Shown piece after piece: positions 1 through 8,264 of a DNA stretch of 64,000 nucleotides. The stretch is from Paraburkholderia caballeronis (GTDB lineage: Bacteria; Pseudomonadota; Gammaproteobacteria; Burkholderiales; Burkholderiaceae). The number at the start of each line of letters is the position of its first letter. Positions within the stretch are counted from its first letter, which is position 1. Location: assembly GCF_900104845.1 (NCBI RefSeq), contig NZ_FNSR01000002.1, positions 1,302,001 through 1,366,000 on the forward strand. Direction: 5' to 3'. The notes under the pieces are model-generated. The model worked only from the letters and a program-made list of their open reading frames with translations, did not search any database and was not told where the DNA came from. The translations under genes and the position numbers were made by a program.

Positions 1-338
1 GGCTCGCCGATGTTCGCGCCGGCCGACACGCCCGCGCGCAGTCCATCGCGCGGATTCTGCTGCACGAAGCCCCATTCGGTGCGCGCGAGCATCCGGCGGC
101 GCGGCTCGGACAGCGTCAGCAGGTCGAGTGTCCCGCCGTTCGCATCGGCATAACGCAATTCGCCGGCATCGGCCTCGGTGCGCAGCGCGAGCGTGTTAAG
201 CAGCGTCGTCTTGCCGGAACCGGACTCGCCGACGATGCACAGCACCTCGCCCGGATACAGGTCGAAGCTCACGTCGCGGCAGCCGTTGCGGCCGCCGTAC
301 TGCTTCGTCAGATGGCGTGCGCTCATCAGGGGCGTCAT
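1..338 (-). CDS. phnK: C-P lyase ATP-binding protein PhnK, N-terminal part (cut by window edge)
   Basis: The first 112 codons of an ABC-type ATPase are present and the gene runs off the left edge. The Walker A motif GESGSGKTT lies near residue 39 and the Q-loop region (FVQQNPRDGLR) near residue 95, as in PhnK, which docks on the PhnGHIJ core complex in the cytoplasm. The ATG overlaps the phnJ stop by four bases (ATGA), so it is translationally coupled as the fifth gene of the phnGHIJK operon. phnL and phnM would be expected next, outside the window. Identification is firm because of the operon order. Confidence 0.93.
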   Translation of the reverse strand, partial: MTPLMSARHLTKQYGGRNGCRDVSFDLYPGEVLCIVGESGSGKTTLLNTLALRTEADAGELRYADANGGTLDLLTLSEPRRRMLARTEWGFVQQNPRDGLRAGVSAGANIGE

Positions 339-1255
339 GCGTTTTCTCCGGTCGATGCCGCGTCCGCCTGTTCGCGGCGCTCGTGGCAATAGTCGCTGTC
401 CGAGCATACGAACATCCGCTTGCCCGCGTCGTCGACGATCATCTCGTCGAGGAAGCTGTCGCGCGATCCGCACAGCGCGCACGCGTGCTGCCAGCGCTGC
501 ACCTCGAACGGATGATCGTCGAAATCGAGGCTCTTCACCGGCGTGTACGGCGGAATCGCGTAGAGGCGCCGCTCGCGGCCCGCGCCGAACAGTTGCAGCG
601 CGGGGTTCATGTGCAGCTTCGGGTTGTCGAACTTCGGGATCGGCGACGGCGACGTGAGATAACGGCCGTTCACCGTGACCGGATAATCATAGGTGGTCGC
701 GATGCTGCCGTGGCGTACGATGTCCTCGTACAGCTTCACGCTGATGAGGCCGTAATCAGCGAGCGAGTGCAGCTTCCTGCACTCGGCGACGCGCGGCTCC
801 AGCCGGTACAGCGGCTCGGGCATCGGCACCTGGTACACGAGGATCTGCGCTTCGGTCAGCGGCGTTTCGGGAATCCGGTGGCGGGTCTGGATGATGGTCG
901 CGTCGCGCGTGCTGCGCGTCGTCGCGACGCCGGCCGTGCGCGCGAAGAAGCGACGGATGTTCACGGCGTTCGTCGTGTCGTCGGAGCCCTGGTCGATCAC
1001 CTTCAGCGTGTCGTTCGCGCCGATGATCGCGGCCGTCACCTGGATGCCGCCGGTGCCCCAGCCGTACGGCAGCGGCATCTCGCGCGACGCGAACGGCACC
1101 TGGTAACCCGGCACCGCGACCGCCTTCAGCAGCGCGCGGCGGATCATCCGCTTCGTCTGTTCGTCGAGGTACGCGAAGTTGTAGCCTTCGGCCTGCGTGT
1201 CGCGTGGCGGGCTGGGCTGCGCGGCCGGCGCGAGCGCGTGGTCGGGGGCGTTCAT
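335..1255 (-). CDS. phnJ: Alpha-D-ribose 1-methylphosphonate 5-phosphate C-P lyase PhnJ
   Basis: The product is 306 aa, slightly longer than the E. coli enzyme (281 aa). PhnJ is the radical-SAM subunit that breaks the C-P bond. The C-terminal part has the expected cysteine set: a CALC pair (CxxC), a third Cys in MFVCSDSDYC and a fourth at the end of that motif. In the known family these ligate the 4Fe-4S cluster and supply the catalytic thiyl radical. The N-terminus (YNFAYLDEQTKRMIRRALLKA) is typical of the family. The start overlaps the phnI stop by four bases and the stop overlaps phnK, so this is a coupled operon. Confidence 0.97.
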   Translation of the reverse strand: MNAPDHALAPAAQPSPPRDTQAEGYNFAYLDEQTKRMIRRALLKAVAVPGYQVPFASREMPLPYGWGTGGIQVTAAIIGANDTLKVIDQGSDDTTNAVNIRRFFARTAGVATTRSTRDATIIQTRHRIPETPLTEAQILVYQVPMPEPLYRLEPRVAECRKLHSLADYGLISVKLYEDIVRHGSIATTYDYPVTVNGRYLTSPSPIPKFDNPKLHMNPALQLFGAGRERRLYAIPPYTPVKSLDFDDHPFEVQRWQHACALCGSRDSFLDEMIVDDAGKRMFVCSDSDYCHERREQADAASTGENA

Positions 1256-2364
1256 GCGGCTTCTCCGTCGAGCGCGTTCGCGCGATGTTCGGCGCGCAGG
1301 CGGCGCACGAGTTCGAGTTCGGACTGGAAATCGACGTAATGCGGCAGCTTCAGATGCTGGACGAAACCGGACGCCTCGACGTTGTCGCTATGCGACAGCA
1401 TGAACTCGATGTCCTGGGTCGGCGACGCGAGCGTCTCGCCCAGTTCGTCGGCGCGCAGCGCGCGATCGACGAGCGCCATTGCCATCGCCTTGCGCTCCGC
1501 ATGGCCGAACGCGAGTCCGTAGCCTTGCGTGAACGTCGGCGGCAGTGCCTTGCTGCCCGCGAACTGGTTGATCATCTGGCATTCGGTCAGCTCGATCTCG
1601 CCGATCTCGACGGCCTCGCCGAGTTCGTCCAGTTCCATCTCGACCGCGACCGTGCCGAAGCGGATCTCGCCCGCGAACGGGTGCGTGTGCGCGTAACCGC
1701 GCTGCGTCGCGTAACCCATCGACAGCAGGAAACCTTCGTCGCCGCGCGCGAGGTTTTGCAGGCGCGTCGGGCGGTCGGCCGGGAACGACAGCGGCTCGCG
1801 CGACAGGTCGCCGGGTTCCGGTGCGTCCGGGGTCGGCGTTTCCTGTTCGATCAGCCCTTCCTTGTCGAGCAGCGCGACGACGCGCGGCATCGGTTCGGGT
1901 TGGGTGCGTGCGTCGGGCGCGGAGGTGCTGGCCACCTCGTCCGCCGCATCGCCGCGTTCCGCGAGCAGCGCGAAATCGAGCAGCCGCTGCGTGTAGTCGT
2001 AGGTCGGCCCGAGCACCTGTCCGCCCGGCACGTCCTTGAACGTCGCGGAGATGCGGCGCTCGACGTGCATCCGCTCCGTATCGACCGGCTGCGTGTAGCC
2101 GAAGCGCGGCAGCGTCGTCCGGTACGCGCGCAGCAGGAAGATCGCCTCGACGAGATCGCCGGCCGCCTGCTTGATCGCGAGCGCGGCGAGTTCTTCGTCG
2201 TACACCGAGCCTTCGGTCATCACCCGCGCGACCGCGAGGCGCAACTGGCCGCGAATCTGCGCCACGCTCAGTTCCGGCACGCGCGGATCGCCGCGGCGCG
2301 CTTCGTCGAGCGCGCGCCACGACGCTTCGATCGCGCGCTCCCCTCCCTTGACGGCGACGTACAT
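1252..2364 (-). CDS. phnI: C-P lyase core subunit PhnI
   Basis: A 370-aa protein starting MYVAVKGGERAIEASWRALD, the typical PhnI N-terminus. PhnI, with PhnGHL, transfers phosphonate to the C1 of ribose triphosphate, displacing adenine from ATP. The ATG at 2364 shares one base with the phnH stop (TGATG), which decides the start; the frame is open further upstream, but that extension is phnH read in another phase. Conserved blocks such as LPTF-like 'ALPPTFTQGYGLAFGHAERK' and 'SHSDNVEASGFVQHLKLPHY' are present. Acts in the cytoplasm in the PhnGHIJ complex. Confidence 0.96.
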   Translation of the reverse strand: MYVAVKGGERAIEASWRALDEARRGDPRVPELSVAQIRGQLRLAVARVMTEGSVYDEELAALAIKQAAGDLVEAIFLLRAYRTTLPRFGYTQPVDTERMHVERRISATFKDVPGGQVLGPTYDYTQRLLDFALLAERGDAADEVASTSAPDARTQPEPMPRVVALLDKEGLIEQETPTPDAPEPGDLSREPLSFPADRPTRLQNLARGDEGFLLSMGYATQRGYAHTHPFAGEIRFGTVAVEMELDELGEAVEIGEIELTECQMINQFAGSKALPPTFTQGYGLAFGHAERKAMAMALVDRALRADELGETLASPTQDIEFMLSHSDNVEASGFVQHLKLPHYVDFQSELELVRRLRAEHRANALDGEAA

Positions 2365-3002
2365 CAGCGGATCTCCACGTGAGTCGTGCGCGGCAGCCCG
2401 ATCAGCGACGCGCCGCAGACGAGATAAAAATCGAGGCCGCACGGAAAGAGCGGCGCGAGCGCCGCGCGCTCCGGCCAGAAGCGCGCGGGCAGGCCGGCCG
2501 GCGCGATGATCCGCGTGCCGTCGATGCCGGGGCCGCTCAGCGTGCGCGGCGCGCCGCCGGTCAGCGCGTCGACGCGCACGAGCACCGTCGCGGACGTTTC
2601 CGGCGATTCCGGCGTGCCGCAATGGAACGCATCGAGCGGCGGCAGCGCGGCGGCATCGTGTACGTAGACGAACGCCGCGTCGGCCGCGCTCGCGGCGAAC
2701 GGCGCGTCCGCGTGAAAGCGCAGCGCGGCGGCGAGCGCCGGGTCCGGCTGCGCGAGCCATACCGGCGTCGCGTAATCGCACAGCGCGAGCAGCGATGCGC
2801 ACGCGGCGAGCCCGGCGCGCGCGACGCCGTTCGCATCGGCGGCCGGCAGCGGCGTCTCGATCGTGCCGATCGAACCCGGCCGCGCGAGCGCGTCGAGCAA
2901 CGCGCGGAACACCGCCTGCGTGTCGTGGACCGGGTCCGCGAAACCCGGCGCGAGCGCGTCCAGCGACACGCGCGAAGCGGGTTGGGTCGGTTGCTGGTTC
3001 AT
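2364..3002 (-). CDS. phnH: C-P lyase core subunit PhnH
   Basis: A 212-aa PhnH-family protein with the typical opening 'GFADPVHDTQAVFRALLDAL' and a C-terminal 'GLDFYLVCG' segment. PhnH resembles a PLP-transferase fold without the cofactor and is a structural/functional member of the PhnGHIJ core. It begins inside the phnG stop (ATGA overlap) and ends in a one-base overlap with phnI, so all five genes are coupled. The length is close to E. coli PhnH (194 aa). Confidence 0.95.
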   Translation of the reverse strand: MNQQPTQPASRVSLDALAPGFADPVHDTQAVFRALLDALARPGSIGTIETPLPAADANGVARAGLAACASLLALCDYATPVWLAQPDPALAAALRFHADAPFAASAADAAFVYVHDAAALPPLDAFHCGTPESPETSATVLVRVDALTGGAPRTLSGPGIDGTRIIAPAGLPARFWPERAALAPLFPCGLDFYLVCGASLIGLPRTTHVEIR

Positions 3003-3484
3003 GCGTCCCCCCGGACCATCGTGAAGAATTCGACGCGCGTGCTCGCGGTCTGTTCGCGCTGCGCCGCGCGGGCATCGGCGATGCGCGCCGCGAGCGGCTC
3101 GACGAGCCGCTCATGCAGACGAGAATGACGTTCGGGCATTTGCAGCAGCGCATCGGCGAGCGCGGCCAGTTCCGCGCGGCGCTTGTCGCGGCCGAGATGG
3201 CACGCGACGCCGACCGTGCCGGCCTCGCTGTCACCGCGCAGCCGCAGCGTCGCGCGCGTGACGGTCGCCTCGCCGAGGTTGAACGCATCGCCGGTGCCGC
3301 CGATGCGCCCGCGCACCATCGCGAGCCCGGTTTGCGGCGGGCGCAGCCAGTCGAAGGCGGGCGGCGCGGCCCCTTCGAGCGCGGCGTCGAGCGCCGCTTC
3401 GAGTTCGGCGCGCGGCGTGCGCGCGAAGACGGCCATCCACGCGCGCCGCGCCGCTGCGGAGGAGGGACCGGAAGTTGCGTTCAT
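2999..3484 (-). CDS. phnG: C-P lyase core subunit PhnG
   Basis: A 161-aa protein, the first gene of the lyase operon. Residues 15-60 ('AWMAVFARTPRAELEAALDA') and the block 'TGLAMVRGRIGGTGDAFNLG' with 'EATVTRATLRL' match PhnG. A strong AGGAG ribosome binding site lies 6-10 bases before the ATG. The promoter/operator at 3564-3592 lies 80-108 bases upstream, and the divergent neighbour is the repressor gene phnF. The family partners PhnI in the nucleosidase/phosphonate transfer step. Confidence 0.95.
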   Translation of the reverse strand: MNATSGPSSAAARRAWMAVFARTPRAELEAALDAALEGAAPPAFDWLRPPQTGLAMVRGRIGGTGDAFNLGEATVTRATLRLRGDSEAGTVGVACHLGRDKRRAELAALADALLQMPERHSRLHERLVEPLAARIADARAAQREQTASTRVEFFTMVRGDA

Positions 3485-3563
3485 CGGAGCTCCTGTGTCG
3501 TGAACGGGTCAAAAAGGCGTGTCGAACGTGTTGCGCGAACGCCGCTATTTGACCATCTATTCA

Positions 3564-3592
3564 TCTAAACGTCTAGACGACTAGAGATACAA
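3564..3592 (-). promoter_or_regulatory. phnG promoter with embedded PhnF (HutC-type) operator
   Basis: On the minus strand there is a TTGTAT box (3592-3587), a 17-base spacer and TTTAGA (3569-3564), a plausible sigma-70 promoter. The spacer contains the perfect dyad CGTCTAGACG (3570-3579), whose core GTCTAGAC fits the HutC-subfamily GntR consensus GT-N-TA-N-AC. Flanking TCTA (3564-3567) and TAGA (3582-3585) extend the dyad to 22 bases. PhnF encoded next door is a HutC-subfamily repressor, so binding here would block RNA polymerase. The same 15 bases recur upstream of phnC. Confidence 0.72.
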
Positions 3593-3693
3593 TCGACCCG
3601 CGCGGACGCGGCGGACGTTTTCATATTTCCATCACGCCCTGCGCACTACAATGCGAGGGAACCGTAATTGAAACCGAGGGGAATGACAGCACC

Positions 3694-4452
3694 ATGACAT
3701 CGAACGACGAAGCGCCGCGCAGCACGCAACTGGAGCGCGGCGCAGGCGTGGCGGTGTGGCGTCAGATCGAGCAGATCCTTGCAGCGGAGATCGCCGCGAG
3801 CGGCTTCGGAGAAGATGGCCGCCTGCCGAGCGAAGGCGAACTGGCGAAGCGCTTCGACGTGAACCGCCATACGGTGCGTCGCGCGATGCTCGGCCTCGCG
3901 GCGCTCGGCCTCGTCAGCGTCGAGCAGGGGCGCGGCACGTTCGTGCAGCCCGGCGCGATCGATTATTCGATCGGCAAGCGCACGCGCTTTACCGAGAACC
4001 TGAAGCGCCAGCAGCATTCGGCGGTGGGCAAGCTGCTGGCGGCGTCGCGCGTGAAGGCGGACCCGACCGTCGCGAAGGCGCTCGGGCTGCGTGCGGGCGC
4101 ACTGGTCTATCGGGTCGAGACGCTGCACGAGTCGGACGGCGTGCCGCTCACGTATGCGCGCAGCTGGTATCCGGCGGCGCGCTTCGCGGACCTGCCGGCC
4201 GTGATGGAGAAGGTCGACAGCACGTCGAAGGCGCTCGCCGAATTCGGCGTCACCGACTATCTGCGCAAGTGGAGCCGCATCGGCAGCGTGCTGCCGGAGC
4301 CGGAAGTCTCGCGGCGGCTGAACATCAACCGGCAGCAGCCGGTGCTGTGGGTCGAGAACGTGGACGTCGATCTGGACGGCGTGCCGATCAAGTACGGGAT
4401 CACGCACTTCGCGGCCGATCGCGTGCAGTTGATGGTGGAGCACGACCTGTGA
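3694..4452 (+). CDS. phnF: GntR/HutC-family phosphonate utilisation repressor PhnF
   Basis: A 252-aa regulator with an N-terminal winged helix-turn-helix (residues about 20-85; 'LPSEGELAKRFDVNRHTVRR' is the recognition region) and a C-terminal UTRA ligand domain (residues about 100-250). It is divergent from phnG and is followed, with a four-base overlap, by the 2H phosphoesterase-like gene. A TACAAT box at 3647-3652 may be its -10 element. Family knowledge: PhnF represses phosphonate genes when phosphate is plentiful or ligand is absent. Two candidate operators are visible, at 3564-3585 and 41726-41740. Confidence 0.9.
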   Translation: MTSNDEAPRSTQLERGAGVAVWRQIEQILAAEIAASGFGEDGRLPSEGELAKRFDVNRHTVRRAMLGLAALGLVSVEQGRGTFVQPGAIDYSIGKRTRFTENLKRQQHSAVGKLLAASRVKADPTVAKALGLRAGALVYRVETLHESDGVPLTYARSWYPAARFADLPAVMEKVDSTSKALAEFGVTDYLRKWSRIGSVLPEPEVSRRLNINRQQPVLWVENVDVDLDGVPIKYGITHFAADRVQLMVEHDL

Positions 4453-5201
4453 GCGCGACGGCATCGATGGCTGCATCCGTCGCGGACTGGCCGGAGTGCG
4501 CGCGGTTCGCGCTCTACTACGCGCCGCCGCGCGATTCGGCATGGTGGCGCGCGGGCTGCGCGTGGCTCGGCCGCGATCCCGAAAGCGGCGCGACGCTCGT
4601 TCCGCCGCAACTGGACGGACTCGACCGTTCGTTATCCGCATTGACCGTCGCGCCGCAACGCTACGGCTGGCACGCGACGCTCGTCGCGCCCTTCCGTCTC
4701 GCGCCCGGCGTGACGCCCGATGCGCTGTTCGATGCGGCGTCGCGCTGGGCCGCGACGCGCGGCCGGTTCGACGTACCGGTCGACGCGGCGACGATCGGCT
4801 CGTTCGTCGCGCTGCGGCCGGCGGACGACGACGGCGAGGCCGCGCTGCGCGAACTGGCGTCCGCTGCGCTGCGCGCGCTCGCGCCGTTGCGCGCGGCGCC
4901 GACCGCCGCCGATCTCGCGCGGCGGCTCGAAGCGAAGCTCACCGCGCGGCAGCGCGAGCTGGTCGAGCAATGGGGCTATCCGTACGTATTCGACGAGTTC
5001 CGGTTTCACATGACGCTGTCCGATTCGCTGGACGACGCGCGCGAGCGCGCATTGCTAGTCGACGCATGGAACACGCGGATGCAGCCGCCCGGCGCGCTGC
5101 CGGTGCATGGCGCGGCGCTGTATGTCGAGCCGGAGCCGGGCGCGCCGTTCGTGCTGTGGCGTCGCGTGCCGTTCGGCTTGCCCACGGAGGCCGACGCATG
5201 A
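4449..5201 (+). CDS. DUF1045 / 2H-phosphoesterase-like phosphonate operon protein
   Basis: About 250 aa (GTG start overlapping the phnF stop as GTGA; an in-frame ATG at 4467 is the alternative). Two HxT motifs are visible, 'GWHATL' near residue 76 and 'FHMTLS' near residue 190. These are the hallmark of 2H phosphoesterases, which act on cyclic phosphodiesters or 2',3'-type ends. This family (DUF1045, 'putative phosphonate metabolism protein') recurs in proteobacterial phn operons. No phnP (cyclic ribose-phosphate phosphodiesterase) is seen in the window, so replacing PhnP is a reasonable inference, not shown by sequence alone. Overlaps phnN by four bases. Confidence 0.8.
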   Translation: MSATASMAASVADWPECARFALYYAPPRDSAWWRAGCAWLGRDPESGATLVPPQLDGLDRSLSALTVAPQRYGWHATLVAPFRLAPGVTPDALFDAASRWAATRGRFDVPVDAATIGSFVALRPADDDGEAALRELASAALRALAPLRAAPTAADLARRLEAKLTARQRELVEQWGYPYVFDEFRFHMTLSDSLDDARERALLVDAWNTRMQPPGALPVHGAALYVEPEPGAPFVLWRRVPFGLPTEADA

Positions 5202-5749
5202 GCGAACGGCTGATCTACGTGATGGGGCCGTCCGGTGTCGGCAAGGATTCGCTGCTGGGTTATGCGCGCGGCCGCGTCGCGGACGACGGCGTCGTGTTCG
5301 CGCATCGCTACATCACGCGTCCGGAAGGCGGCGGCGAGAACCACGTCGCGCTGACCGACGCGGAGTTCGACGCGCGTTCGCGGTGCGGGCTGTTCGCGCT
5401 GCAATGGCGCAGCCACATGCTGCGTTACGGGATCGGCATCGAGATCGACCCGTGGCTCGCGCTCGGCTGCACGGTCGTCGTGAACGGGTCGCGCGCGTAT
5501 GTCGGCGACGCGCTCGCGCGTTATCCGCGGATGACCGTCGTGCACGTGACCGCGCCGCCGCACGTGCTGGCCGCGCGGCTCGCCGCGCGCGCGCGGGAGA
5601 CGCGCGACGAGATCGCGGCGCGGCTCGCGCGCAGCGCGCCGTTCGTGCTGCCGGACGGCGCGTCGCTCGTGACCGTCGAGAACGGCGGCAAGCTCGACGA
5701 TGCGGGCGGCGCGTTCGTCGACGTGGTGCGGCGGATCGCGCGCGGTTGA
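5198..5749 (+). CDS. phnN: Ribose 1,5-bisphosphokinase PhnN
   Basis: A 183-aa P-loop kinase of the guanylate-kinase-like family with Walker A GPSGVGKDS at residues 10-18. The D after GK is typical of PhnN. 'HRYITRPEGGGENHVALT' (residues about 37-54) is the nucleotide/substrate segment. The enzyme makes PRPP from ribose 1,5-bisphosphate, the end product of C-P lyase action. The ATG overlaps the preceding stop (ATGA), so phnF, the 2H protein and phnN form one operon divergent from phnGHIJK. Length matches the family. Confidence 0.94.
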   Translation: MSERLIYVMGPSGVGKDSLLGYARGRVADDGVVFAHRYITRPEGGGENHVALTDAEFDARSRCGLFALQWRSHMLRYGIGIEIDPWLALGCTVVVNGSRAYVGDALARYPRMTVVHVTAPPHVLAARLAARARETRDEIAARLARSAPFVLPDGASLVTVENGGKLDDAGGAFVDVVRRIARG

Positions 5750-5867
5750 CCCGACGGTGGTCGAACGCTGGGCGGTCCAAGGGGCGCAGGGTTTTTTGGC
5801 GGCCGGGCGATCGTGAGAACATGGACCCGACCAGGTCAGCCCTTCACGATCCCGCCCGAGGCCGCCA

Positions 5868-6761
5868 TTGGACCGCTTCCAGGAGATGCAGATATTCACG
5901 CGCATCGTCGATCGCCGCAGCTTCACGCAGGCGGCCGAGGATCTGAACCTGCCGCGCGCGACCGTCACGAACTCGATCAAGCGTCTCGAAGCGCGGCTCG
6001 GCGTGCGGCTGCTCGAACGCACGACGCGCCAGGTGAAGCCGACGCTCGACGGCGACGCGTATTACCAGCGTTGCGTGCGGCTGCTCGCCGACCTGGAGGA
6101 AACCGAGGAGGGCTTTCGCGACACCGACCCGAAGGGCCTGCTGCGCGTGAACGTGCAGGAGACGCTCGCGAATCACTTCGTCGTGCCGCGGCTGCCGGCG
6201 TTTCTCGCGCGTTATCCGCGCATCGAGGTGTCCATCGGCTCGGGCGACCAGTACGTCGATCTGGTTCGCGAGGGCGTCGATTGCGTGCTGCGCGCGGGGG
6301 AACTGGCGAATTCGTCGATGATCGCGCGGCGCGTCGCGCTGCTCGATCAGGTCACCTGCGCGAGCCCGGTCTATATCGAACGCCATGGCGATCCGGCGTC
6401 GATCGACGAACTGGCCGACGGCCATCACGCGGTCAATTACCTGTCGCCGGCGAGCGGCCGGCCGCATCCGCTCGAATTCGCGACGCCGGACGGCATCCGG
6501 CGCGTAACGCTGCCGGGACCGGTCGCGGTCAACAGCGCGGCGCTCTATACCGGCTCGGCGCTCGCGGGGCTCGGCATCGTGCAGGTGCCGCGCTACCCCA
6601 TCCGCGAGCGGCTCGCGAACGGCGAGTTGCGCCAGTTGCTGCCCGATTGCCCGCCGCCGTCGATGCCGGTGTCCGTGCTGTATCCGCAGAACCGGCAACT
6701 GTCGCTGCGCGTGCGGACGTTCGCGGACTGGCTCGTGCAGGTGTTCGCGCAGGCCGGCTGA
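5868..6761 (+). CDS. LysR-family transcriptional regulator
   Basis: A 297-aa LTTR starting from TTG (MDRFQEMQIF); the next ATG at 5886 (MQIF) would also leave an intact helix-turn-helix. The winged HTH spans residues 8-66 ('SFTQAAEDLNLPRATVTNSI') and the effector domain about 90-290. It belongs to the large CrgA-like group in which the target is usually a neighbouring or distant oxidoreductase or efflux gene. It stands alone between phnN and the convergent IclR gene, so no target can be named. The TTG start is inferred from alignment with typical LTTR N-termini (MDRLQAMQVF in the gene at 46940). Confidence 0.88.
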   Translation: MDRFQEMQIFTRIVDRRSFTQAAEDLNLPRATVTNSIKRLEARLGVRLLERTTRQVKPTLDGDAYYQRCVRLLADLEETEEGFRDTDPKGLLRVNVQETLANHFVVPRLPAFLARYPRIEVSIGSGDQYVDLVREGVDCVLRAGELANSSMIARRVALLDQVTCASPVYIERHGDPASIDELADGHHAVNYLSPASGRPHPLEFATPDGIRRVTLPGPVAVNSAALYTGSALAGLGIVQVPRYPIRERLANGELRQLLPDCPPPSMPVSVLYPQNRQLSLRVRTFADWLVQVFAQAG

Positions 6762-6794
6762 AACGACTGCGCGTGTGACGTCGCGGCTGCGGCT

Positions 6795-7619
6795 TCAGGT
6801 GCGCAGCGCGATCATGCCCGACACGCGCGCCGCGGCCTGCTGAAGCGGTTCGAGGAAGGCCTTCACCATCTGCTTCGCGGACGTGCGCTGCGCGTTGCCG
6901 CTGATGTTCATCGCCGCGATGATGCGCCCCTGGCGGTTGCGGATCGGCGCGGACAGCGAAATGAGGCCGCCTTCCAGTTCCTGATCGACGATCGCCCAGC
7001 CCTGCTCGCGGACCTGCGCGATGACCTTCTTCAGTTCGTCCTTGTCGGTGACGGTGCGCGGCGTGTGCGCATAGAGCGGCGACGAGCCGAGCGTCGCATC
7101 GAGCGTCGGCCCGTCGAGCGCGGACAGCAGCACGCGGCCCATCGACGTGCAGTACGCGGGCAGCCGGCTGCCGATCGACAGGTTGATCGTCATGATCTTG
7201 TGCGTCGGCACGCGCAGCACGTAGACGATCTCGGTGCGGTCGAGCACCGCCGCCGAGCAGCTTTCGTGCACCTGCGCGGACAGTTCCTCCATCACCGGTT
7301 CCGCGAGATTCCAGAACGGCATCGACGTCAGGTACGCGAAGCCGAGGTCGAGGATCTTCGGTGTCAGGCGGAACAGCCGGCCTTCGGTCTCGACGTAGCC
7401 GAGCGTCTGCAGCGTCAGCAGGATGCGCCGCGCGCCCGCGCGCGTGAGGCCGGTCGCGCTGGCGACGTCGGTCAGCGTCTGCTCGGGCCGGTCCGCGTTG
7501 AACGCGCGGATCACCGACAGCCCGCGCGCGAACGACTGGACGTACGAATCACCCGGCTTGTCGGGGATTTCCGGCTGGTCGGCGGGCGGGGAGGACGGGG
7601 CGCGGGAAGCGGGGCTCAT
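6795..7619 (-). CDS. IclR-family regulator, PcaR/PobR-like
   Basis: 274 aa from the ATG at 7619; an upstream TTG at 7667 would add 16 residues of low quality. The N-terminal HTH_IclR lies at residues 20-85 ('VIRAFNADRPEQTLTDVASATGLTRAGARR', shown only as a location) and the IclR effector domain at 85-270 with 'GRVLLSALDG' and 'GLISLSAPIRN'. The opening 'YVQSFARGLSVIRAF' is characteristic of the PcaR/PcaU/CatR beta-ketoadipate group. A pcaF-like thiolase is in the window at 33.4 kb but 26 kb away, so a regulatory link is only a possibility. Confidence 0.85.
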   Translation of the reverse strand: MSPASRAPSSPPADQPEIPDKPGDSYVQSFARGLSVIRAFNADRPEQTLTDVASATGLTRAGARRILLTLQTLGYVETEGRLFRLTPKILDLGFAYLTSMPFWNLAEPVMEELSAQVHESCSAAVLDRTEIVYVLRVPTHKIMTINLSIGSRLPAYCTSMGRVLLSALDGPTLDATLGSSPLYAHTPRTVTDKDELKKVIAQVREQGWAIVDQELEGGLISLSAPIRNRQGRIIAAMNISGNAQRTSAKQMVKAFLEPLQQAAARVSGMIALRT

Positions 7620-8264
7620 GGGCGTCGGGAAGGGGCGGCGCGTCGGGAATCCGTGACGATAGCGCAAGCGTTTTGTTTCGCCAACCGGCCAGACGGCCAG
7701 GGTGGCGGTCGTCCGACGATGATGCAGGCGACGGATGACGCGAGAATGGTCAACCGGATAAAAATATATTGATATTGATCTGCGACAAATTGTGAATAAA
7801 AAACAGGCGTTGACAATGAATGGTCTATTCGCGTCTGTTTATGAAACGGCGCTGAATCTTGTTTATTGCGTTATCGGATTTTTCGAGTCCGGATTTCATC
7901 CCGGACTGTCGTAATTATTCGTCCTGCCGTATTAATCCGGGCGATTAAAACGGATGCTCGCGAATGGCTGTCCGGCGTCTCCGGCGGCCGTTGGCAGCCC
8001 ATTCCGCGACCTTGTGCTGCGGCCCGCAGCGGGATGTTCTTGTTCTTCGAAAGAAAACTGAAAGAAAGCCGCGTCGTAACGTCGCCCTGCGTAAGCGATA
8101 TTTGTCGCGGTAGGGATTTCCTTGGCGCGGATCAAATTTGGCCCGTCGGCCGTTCCGTAGAATTGCGCGGCATACGCTATACGGGTGCATTTTGCGTGGC
8201 GATTTTTTGCGATGCGAATGTGTTGGAAGTATGTCCAAGGTGGTTCAACGGAAATCGGGCAAAC
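7620..8264. other. Intergenic region upstream of cyoABCD
   Basis: 645 bases without a convincing gene. It includes an AT-rich tract (about 7755-7945) between the divergent IclR and cyo genes. This is the likely location of the cyo promoter(s). Frames open through the last 400 bases into cyoA, but they lack family similarity before residue MLDRKAF. An FNR-like site is listed separately. Confidence 0.6.
8122..8135 (+). promoter_or_regulatory. FNR/ANR-box-like dyad upstream of cyoA
   Basis: TTGGCGCGGATCAA matches the FNR/ANR consensus TTGAT-N4-ATCAA at 8 of 10 positions, with a perfect right half-site. It lies 130 bases before the cyoA ATG. Oxygen-responsive control of terminal oxidases by FNR/ANR homologues is well known; occupancy here is an inference. 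Confidence 0.4.

Noticed and set aside
1252..3288. 678-codon extension of phnI upstream through phnH and phnG
   Set aside because: Arg/Ala-rich readthrough in the wrong phase; the PhnI N-terminus is MYVAVKGG at 2364, coupled to the phnH stop.
7866..8264. N-terminal extension of cyoA by 133 codons
   Set aside because: No family likeness; the lipoprotein signal peptide at MLDRKAF fixes the start.
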